Shown here piece after piece: positions 15,478-24,845 of a DNA stretch of 64,000 nucleotides. A model generated the notes under the pieces. It saw nothing but the letters and a program-made list of their open reading frames with translations. It searched no databases and was not told the DNA's origin. Source of the stretch: Nakamurella sp. PAMC28650 (GTDB lineage: Bacteria; Actinomycetota; Actinomycetes; Mycobacteriales; Nakamurellaceae); NCBI RefSeq assembly GCF_014303395.1, contig NZ_CP060298.1, positions 3,057,001 through 3,121,000 on the forward strand, given 5' to 3'. Each line of letters starts with the position of its first letter. Position 1 is the first letter of the stretch. The translations under genes were made by a program, and so were the position numbers.

Positions 15478-16799
15478 CGGGCTACCGGGGCCGCAGACGG
15501 CGGGGCCGGAGACGGTGACCGGCCGGCGGGTTCGGCCGGCGAGTCGGACCCACGGAGCTCGGGGAGACGCAGCGTCACCGCGACGTGCCACCCGCCGCTG
15601 GTCGAGCGGCCGGCGGTGAAACTCCCGTGGAAGAGTGCGGCCCGTTCGCGGATGCCGAGGAGCCCGTGGGCGCTGTCGTCCCGGTGCGAAGCGGCCGGAT
15701 CCTCGGTGGCGGTTCCGTCGTCGCTGATCTCCAACCTGATCAGGGGGTGGTCGTAGGACAGCCGGATGGTGGCCCGGCCGGCGTCTCTGGCGTGCTTGAG
15801 GGTGTTGGTCAGCGCCTCCTGCACGATCCGGTAGATGGCCAGCTGCGCAGCCTCCGGGATCGCGAACGCCGCGCCGGAGACCGTGAGCGAGGTGCGCAGC
15901 CCGGTGGCCCGGACGCTGGTGAGCAGGGCTTCCAGGGACTGGGCTCCCGGCAGTGGAGCAAGGTCCGCCGGGCCCGTCTCGGTCCGCAGCACATCCAGCA
16001 CCCGGCGCGTGTCCGCCAACGCCTCCCGCCCGGTCCTGGCGACCTGACGCATCGCCGTGCGGGCCTGGTCGGGGTCGTCGGTCAGGGTGGCACCGTCGGC
16101 GAGGGTGATCATCACCGCCAGGCTGTGGGCGACGATGTCGTGCATCTCCCGGGCGATCCTGGTCCGTTCGGCGGCGGCCGCCAGCTGGGCCAGCTGCAGT
16201 CCCTCGCGTTCGAGCCGGTCCGCCCGGTCCGTCAACGCCGTCAGATGGGACCGGCGAGCCTGCTGGGTGATACCCAGCGACACCGCCGCGACCACCAGAA
16301 TCGTCAGCAGGAGGAGGAACCGCGGCCACAGCTCGTGCCCGAACCGCAGGACCGCCAGCACGACGCCGATCTCGACGGCCGCGGCCGCCGCCACGGCCAG
16401 GATGCGGCTGCGGTGCGCAGCCACGGTGTACAGCACGATCAGCACGGCCAGGTCGCCGCCCAACGGGACGTCGAACGCCCACTGCCCGGCGGCGACGACA
16501 CCGACCAGGACGAACGCCGCCAGCGGGGCGGTCCGGCGGAAGATCACCGGCAGCCACAGCGCCGCCTGCCACACGATGTCGATCACCGACCGGTGAACGA
16601 TGTCCGCGCTGGTCAGCGCGACCAGCGCCACCACCAGGGCTGCGTCGGTGAACAATGGGTGCCGCCGGCACCATCGCACGAGTGGAAGTCGCACTGCAGC
16701 AGGCCTTTCAACCGTGGGCTCCCGCCGGGTACCCGCCACCTCTTGCTCACCGGCCTCCCGCCGGCGCAGTGCGCTCGGGACGGCCGCGGTCAGCAACAC
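15474..16799 (-). CDS. HisKA_3-type sensor histidine kinase
   Basis: 441 residues from a GTG at 16799. Four or five membrane helices fill about residues 50-180. The dimerisation/phospho-acceptor box is ERTRIAREMHDIVAHSLAVM, and the ATPase region contains EALTNTLKHA (N box), EISDDG and HGLLGIRERA. This is the usual NarL-partner kinase that senses envelope or ligand stress through its membrane part. A shorter start is possible because the first 40 residues are Arg/Ala-rich and non-conserved looking. Confidence 0.94.
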   Translation of the reverse strand: MLLTAAVPSALRRREAGEQEVAGTRREPTVERPAAVRLPLVRWCRRHPLFTDAALVVALVALTSADIVHRSVIDIVWQAALWLPVIFRRTAPLAAFVLVGVVAAGQWAFDVPLGGDLAVLIVLYTVAAHRSRILAVAAAAAVEIGVVLAVLRFGHELWPRFLLLLTILVVAAVSLGITQQARRSHLTALTDRADRLEREGLQLAQLAAAAERTRIAREMHDIVAHSLAVMITLADGATLTDDPDQARTAMRQVARTGREALADTRRVLDVLRTETGPADLAPLPGAQSLEALLTSVRATGLRTSLTVSGAAFAIPEAAQLAIYRIVQEALTNTLKHARDAGRATIRLSYDHPLIRLEISDDGTATEDPAASHRDDSAHGLLGIRERAALFHGSFTAGRSTSGGWHVAVTLRLPELRGSDSPAEPAGRSPSPAPPSAAPVAR

Positions 16800-16857
16800 G
16801 TGACGAACCTCCGGTGGGGTTCATGTCAGTCCTACCGCACGAACGGCAGGAACCGCA

Positions 16858-16889
16858 CGAACCGCAGGGGGGTGATCCCCTGCGGTTCG
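16858..16889 (-). terminator. Strong hairpin terminator downstream of ABC permease
   Basis: CGAACCGCAGGGG and CCCCTGCGGTTCG form a perfect 13-bp stem around a 6-base loop. It lies between the ABC operon and the two-component operon on the minus strand. There is no long T-run, as is often the case in high-GC genomes, but stem strength supports a terminator or attenuator. Confidence 0.75.
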
Positions 16890-16915
16890 GCGTGGAGGTG
16901 GGAAGAGTGCGGTGC

Positions 16916-17755
16916 TCAGGCGTTGCGCCGGTTCAGCAGCACGGCGCTGATCGCCACCGCCACCGCGGCGTACAGGCAGAACACGCCGAACCCGGTCCAC
17001 GGGGCCAGACTCCCGGGGTCGGCATTGACGGTGGTGATGACGGCTCCGGCATTGCTGGGCAGGTAGGGGGAGATGTGGTCCTGCCAACTCTGTGGCAGCA
17101 CGTTCATGATCCCCGGCAATACCAGCAGCAGCCCGATGACGACGGAGATCCCGCCGGCGGTCGACCGGATGATGAAACCCAACGCCACGCTCAGCACACC
17201 GACGACGGTCAGGTACAGCCCGGTCCCGATGACCGACCGCAACGCACCCGGTGCGGACAGGGTGGTCCCGTGGGTGGCCAGGCCGGCCTGGCCGAGCCAG
17301 AAGGCCGCGAACGCGGCGATCTCCATCAGCACGAAGGTGGCGGCGCCGAAGACGAGAAGTTTGGCCCACAGCACCGGCAACCGCTTCGGGACCGCGCCCA
17401 GGGACGAACGGATCATGCCGGTGCTGTACTCGCCGGAGATGACCAGTACGCCCAGCACGGCGATCGCGAGCTGGGCGAAATTGATGCCCCGCAGGCTGGT
17501 GTCCACCGCGTTGAAGTTGGCGGCCCTGGCGGGATCCAGATGGGCCCAGTTGGCGTTGGTGATGACCCCGATCAGCAGTCCCAGCAGCGCCAGTGCTGCG
17601 ACGGCGACGCCCATCGTGATCCAGCTGGACCGCAGGGTCCGGAACTTGACCCATTCGGAGGCGATGACGCGGCGTTGCGAGACCGGTTGCACCTCCACGG
17701 TGCGGTGGACGGGTGCGGCGGACTGGGCGGAGGGGGCGGGTGCGGTGGTGGTCAT
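16916..17755 (-). CDS. ABC-2 type transporter permease
   Basis: 279 residues. After a Pro/Ala-rich N-terminus comes the ABC-2 family start SEWVKFRTLRSSWITMGVAV, then six membrane helices. GEYSTGMIRSSL is the family's conserved loop and the protein ends soon after the last helix (AVLLNRRNA). It overlaps the ATPase stop by four bases (ATGA), so the two subunits are coupled. The substrate is unknown; this class exports antibiotics, lipids or peptides. Confidence 0.93.
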   Translation of the reverse strand: MTTTAPAPSAQSAAPVHRTVEVQPVSQRRVIASEWVKFRTLRSSWITMGVAVAALALLGLLIGVITNANWAHLDPARAANFNAVDTSLRGINFAQLAIAVLGVLVISGEYSTGMIRSSLGAVPKRLPVLWAKLLVFGAATFVLMEIAAFAAFWLGQAGLATHGTTLSAPGALRSVIGTGLYLTVVGVLSVALGFIIRSTAGGISVVIGLLLVLPGIMNVLPQSWQDHISPYLPSNAGAVITTVNADPGSLAPWTGFGVFCLYAAVAVAISAVLLNRRNA

Positions 17756-18678
17756 GCGGCGTCCTTCGCGGTGATGGTGCCGCCGTGGTACTCCACGGCG
17801 TCGTTGGTGAGCTCCATGAACGCCTCTTCCAGAGAGGCCTGGACGCTGGTCAGCTGATGGATCATGATCCGGTTTTCGAAAGCGATCTCGCCGATCTTCT
17901 CCGCCGTGGACCCGTCGACCTCCAGCTCCCCGGCCCGGCTGCTGGTGACCGTGACCGTCGCGCCGACGAGCAGATCCCGCAGGCGTTCCGCCTCGGGGGT
18001 GCGGACCAGCACCGAGGAGCGACCGGCGGAGTGGATGATGTCGGCGATGGGCTGGTCGGCGAGCAGGCGCCCCTTGCCGATCACGATGAGATGCTCGGCG
18101 GTCTGGGCCATCTCGCTCATCAGGTGGCTCGAGACGAACACCGTCCGGCCTTCGGCGGCCAGCCCCCTGAGCAGGTTGCGGACCCACAACACCCCGTCGG
18201 GATCCAGCCCGTTCACCGGTTCGTCGAGAATCAACGTCTGCGGATCACCCAGCAACGCCGCCGCAATTCCCAGGCGCTGCCCCATGCCCAGGGAGAAGGC
18301 GCTCACCCGCTGCCGGGCCACCTCGGTCAGGCCCGCGAGATCGATGACCTCCTGCACCCGCTTCCTGGAGATGCCGTGGGTGACCGCCATCGCCAGCAGG
18401 TGGTGGTAGGCCGATCGGCCGGTGTGTACGGCTCGTGCCTCCAACAGCACCCCGACCTCCTGCAGGGGAGCAGGCAGATCGCGATAGCACATGCCGTGCA
18501 CGGTGACCGAACCGCCGGTGGGACGGTCCAACCCGATGATCATCCGCATGGTGGTCGACTTGCCGGCGCCGTTCGGGCCCAGGAATCCGGTGACCACCCC
18601 CGGTCGGAGGTCGAAGTTCAACCGGTCCACGACCGTCTTGTCGCCATATTTCATCGTCAAATCCTTGGCTGTGATCAT
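17752..18678 (-). CDS. ABC transporter ATP-binding protein
   Basis: 308 residues from ATG 18678. Walker A GPNGAGKSTTMRM, Q-loop region, signature variant FSLGMGQRLGIAAALL (LGMGQ in place of LSGGQ), Walker B TLILDEPVNGLDPDG and the switch His in VFVSSH are all present. The C-terminal 80 residues match the accessory tail of bacitracin/daunorubicin-type exporters. Partner of the permease that follows. Codons above 18678 are not family-like. Confidence 0.95.
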   Translation of the reverse strand: MITAKDLTMKYGDKTVVDRLNFDLRPGVVTGFLGPNGAGKSTTMRMIIGLDRPTGGSVTVHGMCYRDLPAPLQEVGVLLEARAVHTGRSAYHHLLAMAVTHGISRKRVQEVIDLAGLTEVARQRVSAFSLGMGQRLGIAAALLGDPQTLILDEPVNGLDPDGVLWVRNLLRGLAAEGRTVFVSSHLMSEMAQTAEHLIVIGKGRLLADQPIADIIHSAGRSSVLVRTPEAERLRDLLVGATVTVTSSRAGELEVDGSTAEKIGEIAFENRIMIHQLTSVQASLEEAFMELTNDAVEYHGGTITAKDAA

Positions 18679-18894
18679 GATCAGAACGCTACGGAGGGTC
18701 CGGCCCCCGACGCATCGGCTCGCAGACCGATCTTGCGGGGGAGGCCGTACGACTGCAGGACGACCCGCGAAACCGATAGGCCGGGTGCGATCGGAACGGC
18801 GATCCCCGGTCTGCCGGCGACGGCAGTCTGGTTGCCGATCCACCCTCCGCTGCCCCTGGTACCCACCCGGGCACCCACCGGATACGGTGTCGTG
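18679..18894. promoter_or_regulatory. Divergent promoter region, ABC operon / CorA
   Basis: About 215 bp. On the plus strand TACGGT at 18883-18888 is a TANNNT-type -10 six bases before GTG 18895, so CorA is probably made from a leaderless transcript. No palindrome that could be a NarL-type site stands out. Confidence 0.5.
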
Positions 18895-19866
18895 GTGCAA
18901 CGTAACCGCCTCTATCGCGACGGGGTGCTGGAGGCCGAGGACTTCGACCCGGCGGACATCAGCGAACGGATCTGCGAGCCGGGCGTCGTCGTCTGGCTCG
19001 ATCTGGAGTCACCCGACAGCAGCGAGCTGGAATTGCTGGCGGAGGAGTTCTCGCTCAACGCTCTGGCCGTCGAAGATGCCACCCACGAACACCAGCGGCC
19101 GAAGGTCGATCACTACTCCACCCATATCTTCATGAGCTTGTACGGTGTGCGCCTGGACGTCGGGACCGGTGAGCTGCACACCAGCGAACTGGCCGTCTTC
19201 GCCGCTCACAACTGGCTGATCACCGTGCGCAAGACCGGGGCCTTCGACATGGCGCACGTCGAGAGTGTCTGGGACAGCAACAGCGACCGGGCCGAGCACG
19301 GTGTCGGATTTCTCCTGCACGGGCTCCTCGACCACGTCGTGGACGGCCATTTCGACACGGTCCAGGAACTCGACGACGCCGTCGAGGAGGTGGAGGCCCG
19401 CCTCTTCGACGACAAGCCCCAGCCGCTCGCCGTCCAGAAGCGCTCTTTCCAGATGCGCAAGGCCCTCGTCGATCTGCGGCGGGTGAGCCTGCCGATGCGG
19501 GAGGTCCTGAACACCCTGATGCGCCGGGACCTGAGCATCGTCGACGAGGCGATGGCTCCCTACTACCAGGACGTCTACGACCACGTCCTGCGCGTCACCG
19601 AATGGACCGAGTCACTGCGCGACCTGGTCACGACCATCCAGGACAGCAATCTGCAGGTCCAGTCCAACCGCCTCAACGAGGTGATGAAGAAGCTGACCGC
19701 CTACGCCGCCATCTTCGGCGCAGTGGCGGCGATCACGGGCTTCTTCGGCCAGAACCTGCCCTACCCAGGCTTCGGCAACCACGTCGGCCTCACCATCATG
19801 TCCGTGCTCCTGGTGTTCAGCACCGTCGGTCTGGCGATCATGTTCAAGCGTCGCGACTGGTTGTGA
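18895..19866 (+). CDS. CorA-family divalent cation transporter with GQN signature
   Basis: 323 residues. A large soluble alpha/beta N-domain with a long helix (about 150-270) is followed by two membrane helices and a positively charged end (MFKRRDWL). The pore-entrance motif that is GMN in nearly all CorA proteins reads FFGQNLPYPG here. Family proteins carry Mg2+, Co2+, Ni2+ or Zn2+; altered GxN motifs are associated with changed selectivity. GTG 18895 is taken because a -10-like TACGGT lies six bases upstream; GTG 18892 is equally in frame. Confidence 0.92.
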   Translation: MQRNRLYRDGVLEAEDFDPADISERICEPGVVVWLDLESPDSSELELLAEEFSLNALAVEDATHEHQRPKVDHYSTHIFMSLYGVRLDVGTGELHTSELAVFAAHNWLITVRKTGAFDMAHVESVWDSNSDRAEHGVGFLLHGLLDHVVDGHFDTVQELDDAVEEVEARLFDDKPQPLAVQKRSFQMRKALVDLRRVSLPMREVLNTLMRRDLSIVDEAMAPYYQDVYDHVLRVTEWTESLRDLVTTIQDSNLQVQSNRLNEVMKKLTAYAAIFGAVAAITGFFGQNLPYPGFGNHVGLTIMSVLLVFSTVGLAIMFKRRDWL

Positions 19867-19942
19867 TCGTCGCCTCTTCCCGGCCCGAACACGATGGCGC
19901 CCTTGGGTTCCGGGGCGGCCGGGAGCCCGGAGTGATGATCCG

Positions 19943-20611
19943 CTACTTCGCCAGGCCGGAGACGAGGTTGATCGAGGCGGCGATGATGACCGCGCCCAGC
20001 GGGAAGGACAGCCATGCGTGACGCAGAGCCGTACGGCGGATCTGCTTCCCCTGCAGATCGGTATCCGACACCTGGAACGTCATCCCGATGGTGAAGGAGA
20101 GGTAGGCGAAATCGCTGTACTGCGGGGGATCGGACTCGTTGAAGTCGATCCCACCGGGTTCTCCCGAGTAGTAGAGGCGTGCGTACTTGAGCGTGAAGAC
20201 GGTGTGGATGAGCGTCCAGGAGACGAAGACCGAGAACACGGCGAACCCGGCCTGCAGGTATTTGTCGTTGCCGGCGGCGTGTCCGGCCCCGAACAGCACG
20301 ACGCCGACGGCGATCAGGCTGGCCACGCCGACCCCGACCAGGATGACATCGGCTGCATCGCGCCCAGGGTTCTCGCGGAGGGCATCGCGGGCGGTGGCGG
20401 GGCCGTCCAGCTTCCAGACGGTGGCCCACACCCAGGCGCAGAAGACGACCGCCAGGACGTCCCAGGCGATCAATGGTGCGTTCCGGCCGGCTCCGAGGAT
20501 CTCGCCGGCGAGGCCGACGATCACGCCCGCGATCGCAGACACCAGGAGTTTGCGACGAGCGGTGCTGACGTGGGCGGGGACCTTCACCGTGGCTGCGGAA
20601 TCATCTGGCAC
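19943..20611 (-). CDS. DUF1345 membrane protein
   Basis: 222 residues with about six membrane helices. The conserved DUF1345 block is visible as LIHTVFTLKYARLYYSG, then FNESDPPQYSDFAYLSFTIGMTFQVSDTDLQ, followed by a final hydrophobic helix. The block resembles the pore region of channel-like proteins, including the interrupted gene at 11974-13830. Function of the family is unknown. It converges on CorA with a 76-bp gap. Confidence 0.9.
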   Translation of the reverse strand: MPDDSAATVKVPAHVSTARRKLLVSAIAGVIVGLAGEILGAGRNAPLIAWDVLAVVFCAWVWATVWKLDGPATARDALRENPGRDAADVILVGVGVASLIAVGVVLFGAGHAAGNDKYLQAGFAVFSVFVSWTLIHTVFTLKYARLYYSGEPGGIDFNESDPPQYSDFAYLSFTIGMTFQVSDTDLQGKQIRRTALRHAWLSFPLGAVIIAASINLVSGLAK

Positions 20612-20719
20612 GTGAAGATGGTGCCACCGATCGACGCAGGGACAGCCTCGACAGGCCGTCGGCCCGGCGGGAGATGACCGTCGCTTCCAGCAGAGTCCGG
20701 CGTTTCGGTGAGGCGGTGT

Positions 20720-21151
20720 TCAGGGGGCGGAGATGTAGCCGACCAGTTGATCGTGTTCGGTCTCCAATTCGTCGATGCGGCTCTTGACCACGTCACCGAT
20801 GGTCACGATCCCCGCAAGGACTCCGTCGACGACGACGGGCATGTGCCGGAATCGCAGTTCGGTCATCGTCCTGGCCAGCGAGCCGATCTCGTCGCCCGGA
20901 ACGCAGGTGGTGACGGAGACCGTCATGATCTCGGCGACGGTCATGCCCAGCAGCGCACTCCCGTGCACGTGCAGTGCCCGGACGACATCCCGTTCGCTGA
21001 TGATCCCGCGAATGCTGTGCCCGTCGCCGGTCACCACGAGTGCACCCACCGCATGCCGGGTGAGCAGGGCGATGGCCTCGGCCATGGTGGCACCTGGCCG
21101 GACGGTCGTGACTGCCGAACCCTTGTGCGCCAGTACGTCGGTGACCCGCAT
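20720..21151 (-). CDS. CBS-pair protein
   Basis: 143 residues, two tandem CBS motifs and nothing else: VRPGATMAEAIALLTRHAVGALVV..RGIISERDVVRAL and VPGDEIGSLARTMTELRFRHMPVV..AGIVTIGDVVKSRI. Such proteins bind adenine nucleotides and are seen as stand-alone stress or dormancy regulators (the hypoxic-response-protein type). ATG 21151 gives a complete first motif. Confidence 0.93.
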   Translation of the reverse strand: MRVTDVLAHKGSAVTTVRPGATMAEAIALLTRHAVGALVVTGDGHSIRGIISERDVVRALHVHGSALLGMTVAEIMTVSVTTCVPGDEIGSLARTMTELRFRHMPVVVDGVLAGIVTIGDVVKSRIDELETEHDQLVGYISAP

Positions 21152-21378
21152 CTGTGTTCCTCCGACTCCGAGGGCCTGCCTGATGCAACGTTTCCGGTGA
21201 CCTTACGCCCGCAGGGCCCGCCCCGCTCGGTGCTTGGCCGGGATCACGCCGCGGCCCGGCCCACCGACGGGGTTCCCGACCTGGGAGTTGCAACCGTGCG
21301 CCGGGGGAAGCGCATGCCAGACTACTGTCCGGAAAAGCAATTTCGAGTCCGCTCTGCTGAGAGTGACGGTCAAAGAAC

Positions 21379-22146
21379 GTGCTCAGACAGTTCCCGTACG
21401 ACACCCCGGTCCGCTTCACCGTCGTCATCCCCGCCTTCAACGAGGAGTTCTATCTCGCCGACTGTCTGTCGTCCCTGGCCGCCCAGGACTTCCCCGGGCC
21501 GGTGGAGGTCATCGTGGTGGACAACAACAGCACCGACGACACGGCGGCCATCGCCCGGGCGGCCGGCGCCACGGTGGTGTTCGAACCCGACCGCGGCGTC
21601 TGCCACGCCCGGCAGCGCGGCACCGAGTCCGCGCGCGGGGAGATCGTCGTCTCGGCCGATGCCGACACCATCTACCACGCGGGTTGGCTGTCCAAGATCG
21701 AGAGCTGGTTCGCAGACAACCCACTGGGCGTGGCCGTCGGCGGGCCGTGCTATTTCCACGACGGTCCGGCGTGGGGCATGCGGTTGCAGCGCATGCTCTT
21801 CGGTGCCGTCAATCTGATCGTCCGGCTGGGCGGACCGGTCGTCTACGTCACGGCCACCAACTTCGCGTTCCGCCGTGACGCGTTCAGCGGCTACGACACC
21901 CGCCTGGCCCAGGGCGGTGACGAGTTGGATCTGCTGAGGCGTCTGCGGAAGAAGGGACTCGTGGCTTTCGATCCCAGCAATTCCATCGACACGTCGGCGC
22001 GCCGGATGGAAGAGGGTGTCGTCTACAACTTCGCCGTGTCCTTCTTCTACTACTACATCCTGGGGTATGCGCTGAACCGCATCTTCCGGCGGCCGGTGCT
22101 GGGCATGGCGCCGGCCTTCCGGCGACCGAAGGGCCATCGGAAGTAG
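21379..22146 (+). CDS. Family 2 glycosyltransferase
   Basis: 255 residues from GTG 21379. Classical GT-A start FTVVIPAFNEEFYLADCLSSL, VVDNNSTDDTAAIA, the DxD motif in SADADT and GGDELDLLRRL as the acceptor-side acidic block. One hydrophobic segment near 215-235 (FAVSFFYYYILGYAL) suggests membrane association, as in lipid-linked sugar transferases. It converges with a nine-base gap on the GT4 gene, so both may act on one glycolipid or glycan. Confidence 0.92.
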   Translation: MLRQFPYDTPVRFTVVIPAFNEEFYLADCLSSLAAQDFPGPVEVIVVDNNSTDDTAAIARAAGATVVFEPDRGVCHARQRGTESARGEIVVSADADTIYHAGWLSKIESWFADNPLGVAVGGPCYFHDGPAWGMRLQRMLFGAVNLIVRLGGPVVYVTATNFAFRRDAFSGYDTRLAQGGDELDLLRRLRKKGLVAFDPSNSIDTSARRMEEGVVYNFAVSFFYYYILGYALNRIFRRPVLGMAPAFRRPKGHRK

Positions 22147-22155
22147 GTCCCGCCG

Positions 22156-23364
22156 TCAGCGCGATTTTCGCGACAGCAGTCCCGGCATCCAACTGAGCAG
22201 GGCGGCCCGCCAGATCCGGGTCGACCGCGAGTGGCCCTTCTCGGTGAGGACCGCGTCGGTCGAAGCGCGGGCCCGCTCGTACAGGGCCGTGATCGCCGAT
22301 GTGGCATCGTCATTGGTGATGGCCGGCGGGGTGGTGCCGGTCGTGTGCAACATGTTCCGCAGCAGGGCGGGATTCCGGATGAGAGTGACCAGGGCGTCCG
22401 TCATCTCGCTCCCGTTCGAGACGAGGCGTCCGTCGATGCCATCGGTGATGTAGTCGACCAGTCCGGTGCTCCGGTAGCCGATGACGGGCAGTCCCGCCGC
22501 GCGGGCCTCGAGGGCGGCGATGCCGAACGCCTCCTGCCGGGACGAAGCGATGAACAGATGCGATCGGTGGTGCAGATCCCTGACGGCCACGGTGTTCTGG
22601 TAGCCCACGAGGGTCACCCGGTCGGTCAGGCCGTTGTCGTCGATCTGTCGCTGCAGGTCGTCCCGGCGTGGGCCGTCACCGACGATGCTGACCGAGAACG
22701 ACATGCCCGGGGGCAACTGCTGCCTCACCCTGGCGAGCACGTCGATGACTTCGTCCAGATGTTTGCGCTTCTTCAGCCGTCCGACCAGGACGATGCGGAC
22801 GGTGTCGGACAGATCGCGGTCGGCCGGGATGCCGGAACGCCACCAGTGGGTTTCGATCAGGTTGGGAACGATCGACACCTGATGCACCCCGGGCAGGGTG
22901 CGGCGGACGTGTCCGGCCGCAATGCTGCTGACCCCGGACCAGGCGGCCCTCATGCGCCCCCAGCCGAACGGCAGCGTGCTGATCCTGGTGGCCAGCGCGA
23001 CCTTCCACCACAGGGAGTGAACCGTTGCAGCCACCGGGATCCGGCGCCGGCCGGCGGCCCTGGTCACATAGATCGCGATCGGGGAGACCACGGTGAAGTG
23101 GGCGTGCAGGACGTCGATCTCTCGGCCGTCCAGCACCTCGGCGACGATTCTCCGGTTGCGCCACGGGAACGCCACCGTCAGCCAGCGCCCCCTGGCCGCG
23201 CGGACCACATCGAGATCGCTGTCCAGGTCGGCGGGTTCGGCCACAGCGGTGATGACCGTGACGTCGTGGCCCTGGGCGATCTGATGCCGCACCAGCGTCT
23301 CCACCTGGCGCTCGATCCCGCCGACGTCCGGCGCGAAGGAGTCGGCGACATGCACGATCCTCAT
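22156..23364 (-). CDS. Family 4 glycosyltransferase
   Basis: 402 residues. The N-terminal Rossmann half starts MRIVHVADSFAPDVGGIERQ with the glycine-rich acceptor loop. The C-terminal half has VRIVLVGRLKKRKHLDEVIDVL, SIVGDGPRRDDLQRQI and the nucleotide-sugar motif SSRQEAFGIAALEARAAGLPV (EX7E). It retains activated sugar configuration and acts in the cytoplasm. Last gene of the PIG-L / P450 / GT4 operon, 11 bp behind the P450. Confidence 0.94.
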   Translation of the reverse strand: MRIVHVADSFAPDVGGIERQVETLVRHQIAQGHDVTVITAVAEPADLDSDLDVVRAARGRWLTVAFPWRNRRIVAEVLDGREIDVLHAHFTVVSPIAIYVTRAAGRRRIPVAATVHSLWWKVALATRISTLPFGWGRMRAAWSGVSSIAAGHVRRTLPGVHQVSIVPNLIETHWWRSGIPADRDLSDTVRIVLVGRLKKRKHLDEVIDVLARVRQQLPPGMSFSVSIVGDGPRRDDLQRQIDDNGLTDRVTLVGYQNTVAVRDLHHRSHLFIASSRQEAFGIAALEARAAGLPVIGYRSTGLVDYITDGIDGRLVSNGSEMTDALVTLIRNPALLRNMLHTTGTTPPAITNDDATSAITALYERARASTDAVLTEKGHSRSTRIWRAALLSWMPGLLSRKSR

Positions 23365-23375
23365 TGGTTTCCTGC

Positions 23376-24845
23376 TCAGCGGGTGGGTGGAATGGAGTTG
23401 GACGGAGCATCGGCGTGCAGCCTGATAGGCAGCGCGAGTAGACCGTAGACGATGGACAGGTCACGGAAACGCAGATCCTGCGGTGGAATCGCCAACGTCA
23501 TGTCCGGGAATCGGCGCACCAGGGCGCGAAAGGCGACCCGAAGCTGCATCCGGGCGAGTTCGGCTCCGATGCAACGGTGGAATCCGTGGCCGAACGCCAG
23601 GTGGGTGGGTCCCTGCCGGTGCGGATCGAGACGATCCGGTGCGAGGCCGAACACGTCGTGGCGGTTGGCGCGGCTCAGCGAACAGATCACCACGTCGCCG
23701 GCGCGGACCCGGCGGCCGGACAGCTGCACGTCCGATCGGGCGAAGCGGGGAAATGCGATCTGCACGACGCTGAGGTGGCGTAGCAGCTCGTCGACCGTTG
23801 GGTTGACGGCGGCGTCGTCGGTCCGCATGAGGTGGGACTCCTGTTCGTCGCGCAGGAGCGCCAGGGTGCCCAGGGCCAACATGCTGGCCGAGGTCTCGTA
23901 GCCCCCGGTGAACACGCCGTCCGCGAGGCCGGCGATGGTGTCGTCGTCGACCTGGTCCCCGTGCGTCCTGAGCATGGCCGCGATGAGTCCGGTACCCGGG
24001 GCCCGACGTTGCTTGCTCACTGCCTCGCGCATGAATTCGCGTGATTCGGAGATCGCGCCGAAGATGCCGGCTCCCCCCTGCTCGACGTCGAACCTGTCGT
24101 GACCGAGTCGTCGGAAGCGGTCGCGGTCCGTGGTGGGTAGACCAAGGAGTTCGCAGATCACCTGGAACGGGACCGGAAACGCGAAATCGGAGACGACGTC
24201 GGCCACCGGCCCGGCGGCCTCCATCACATCGAGTTGATCTTCGACGATTCTTTCGATGGCCGGCTGCAGGGCGGACAGTCGTCTCGTGGTGAACTCCGGC
24301 ATCAGGATCTTGCGGAGCATGGTGTGGTCGGGGGGATCGGTGAAACCGAGACCGCCGATGAGGCCCGGTTCGCTGCCGCCGCCGATGAGCGAGCGGATGT
24401 CGGTGCTGTACGTGGTGTCGGCCAGGATCGTGCGCGCCTGCTCGTAGTCGGTGACGAGCCAGACGTTGATCCCCAGGATGCGTCCGATCTTGCTGACGGC
24501 GCCGTCGTCACCCGCAACCGGGGTCAATGGCACCGGGTCAAGGCCGTCGCGGCGAAGTGGCATGGTCAGTCGGGTCGGAAGATTCGAGACGTCGATCAGA
24601 CCGGGCCGGCCGCCGGAGGTGATGGACAGCAACCGCTGGATCAGCCAACGGCGCGCCACCGCGAAACCGGCCGTGCGTTGCTGTTTCAAGCGGACTTCTT
24701 CCCTGGTGACCACGGCCAGACGCCCCACCGGGGTCGGGACGGGCGGGCGGCGGGCATGATGGGACAGTATCTCCTCATTCGGGGCCCACTCCTGACACCG
24801 ACTCACGTCGGGTCGGGCTCGACCCTCCGGGTACAGCTCACCCAT
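23376..24845 (-). CDS. Cytochrome P450
   Basis: Up to 489 residues. Heme loop FGHGFHRCIGAELA carries the cysteine ligand, the ExxR pair is in the K-helix region (VDELLRHL.. then PRFARSD), and the I-helix reads DGVFTGGYETSAS, with Glu-Thr in the position of the usual Asp/Glu-Thr pair. ATG 24845 overlaps the PIG-L stop by eight bases; a GTG at 24713 gives a more ordinary 445-residue protein starting just before the REEVRLKQQRTAGFAVARRW helix. A monooxygenase modifying the lipid or sugar handled by its neighbours is a reasonable inference; the substrate is unknown. Confidence 0.92.
   Translation of the reverse strand: MGELYPEGRARPDVSRCQEWAPNEEILSHHARRPPVPTPVGRLAVVTREEVRLKQQRTAGFAVARRWLIQRLLSITSGGRPGLIDVSNLPTRLTMPLRRDGLDPVPLTPVAGDDGAVSKIGRILGINVWLVTDYEQARTILADTTYSTDIRSLIGGGSEPGLIGGLGFTDPPDHTMLRKILMPEFTTRRLSALQPAIERIVEDQLDVMEAAGPVADVVSDFAFPVPFQVICELLGLPTTDRDRFRRLGHDRFDVEQGGAGIFGAISESREFMREAVSKQRRAPGTGLIAAMLRTHGDQVDDDTIAGLADGVFTGGYETSASMLALGTLALLRDEQESHLMRTDDAAVNPTVDELLRHLSVVQIAFPRFARSDVQLSGRRVRAGDVVICSLSRANRHDVFGLAPDRLDPHRQGPTHLAFGHGFHRCIGAELARMQLRVAFRALVRRFPDMTLAIPPQDLRFRDLSIVYGLLALPIRLHADAPSNSIPPTR

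Noticed and set aside
16858-16889. Considered as an inverted-repeat operator for the NarL-type regulator
   Set aside because: A 13-bp perfect GC stem with a short loop located after a stop codon fits a terminator better than a NarL-type binding site.
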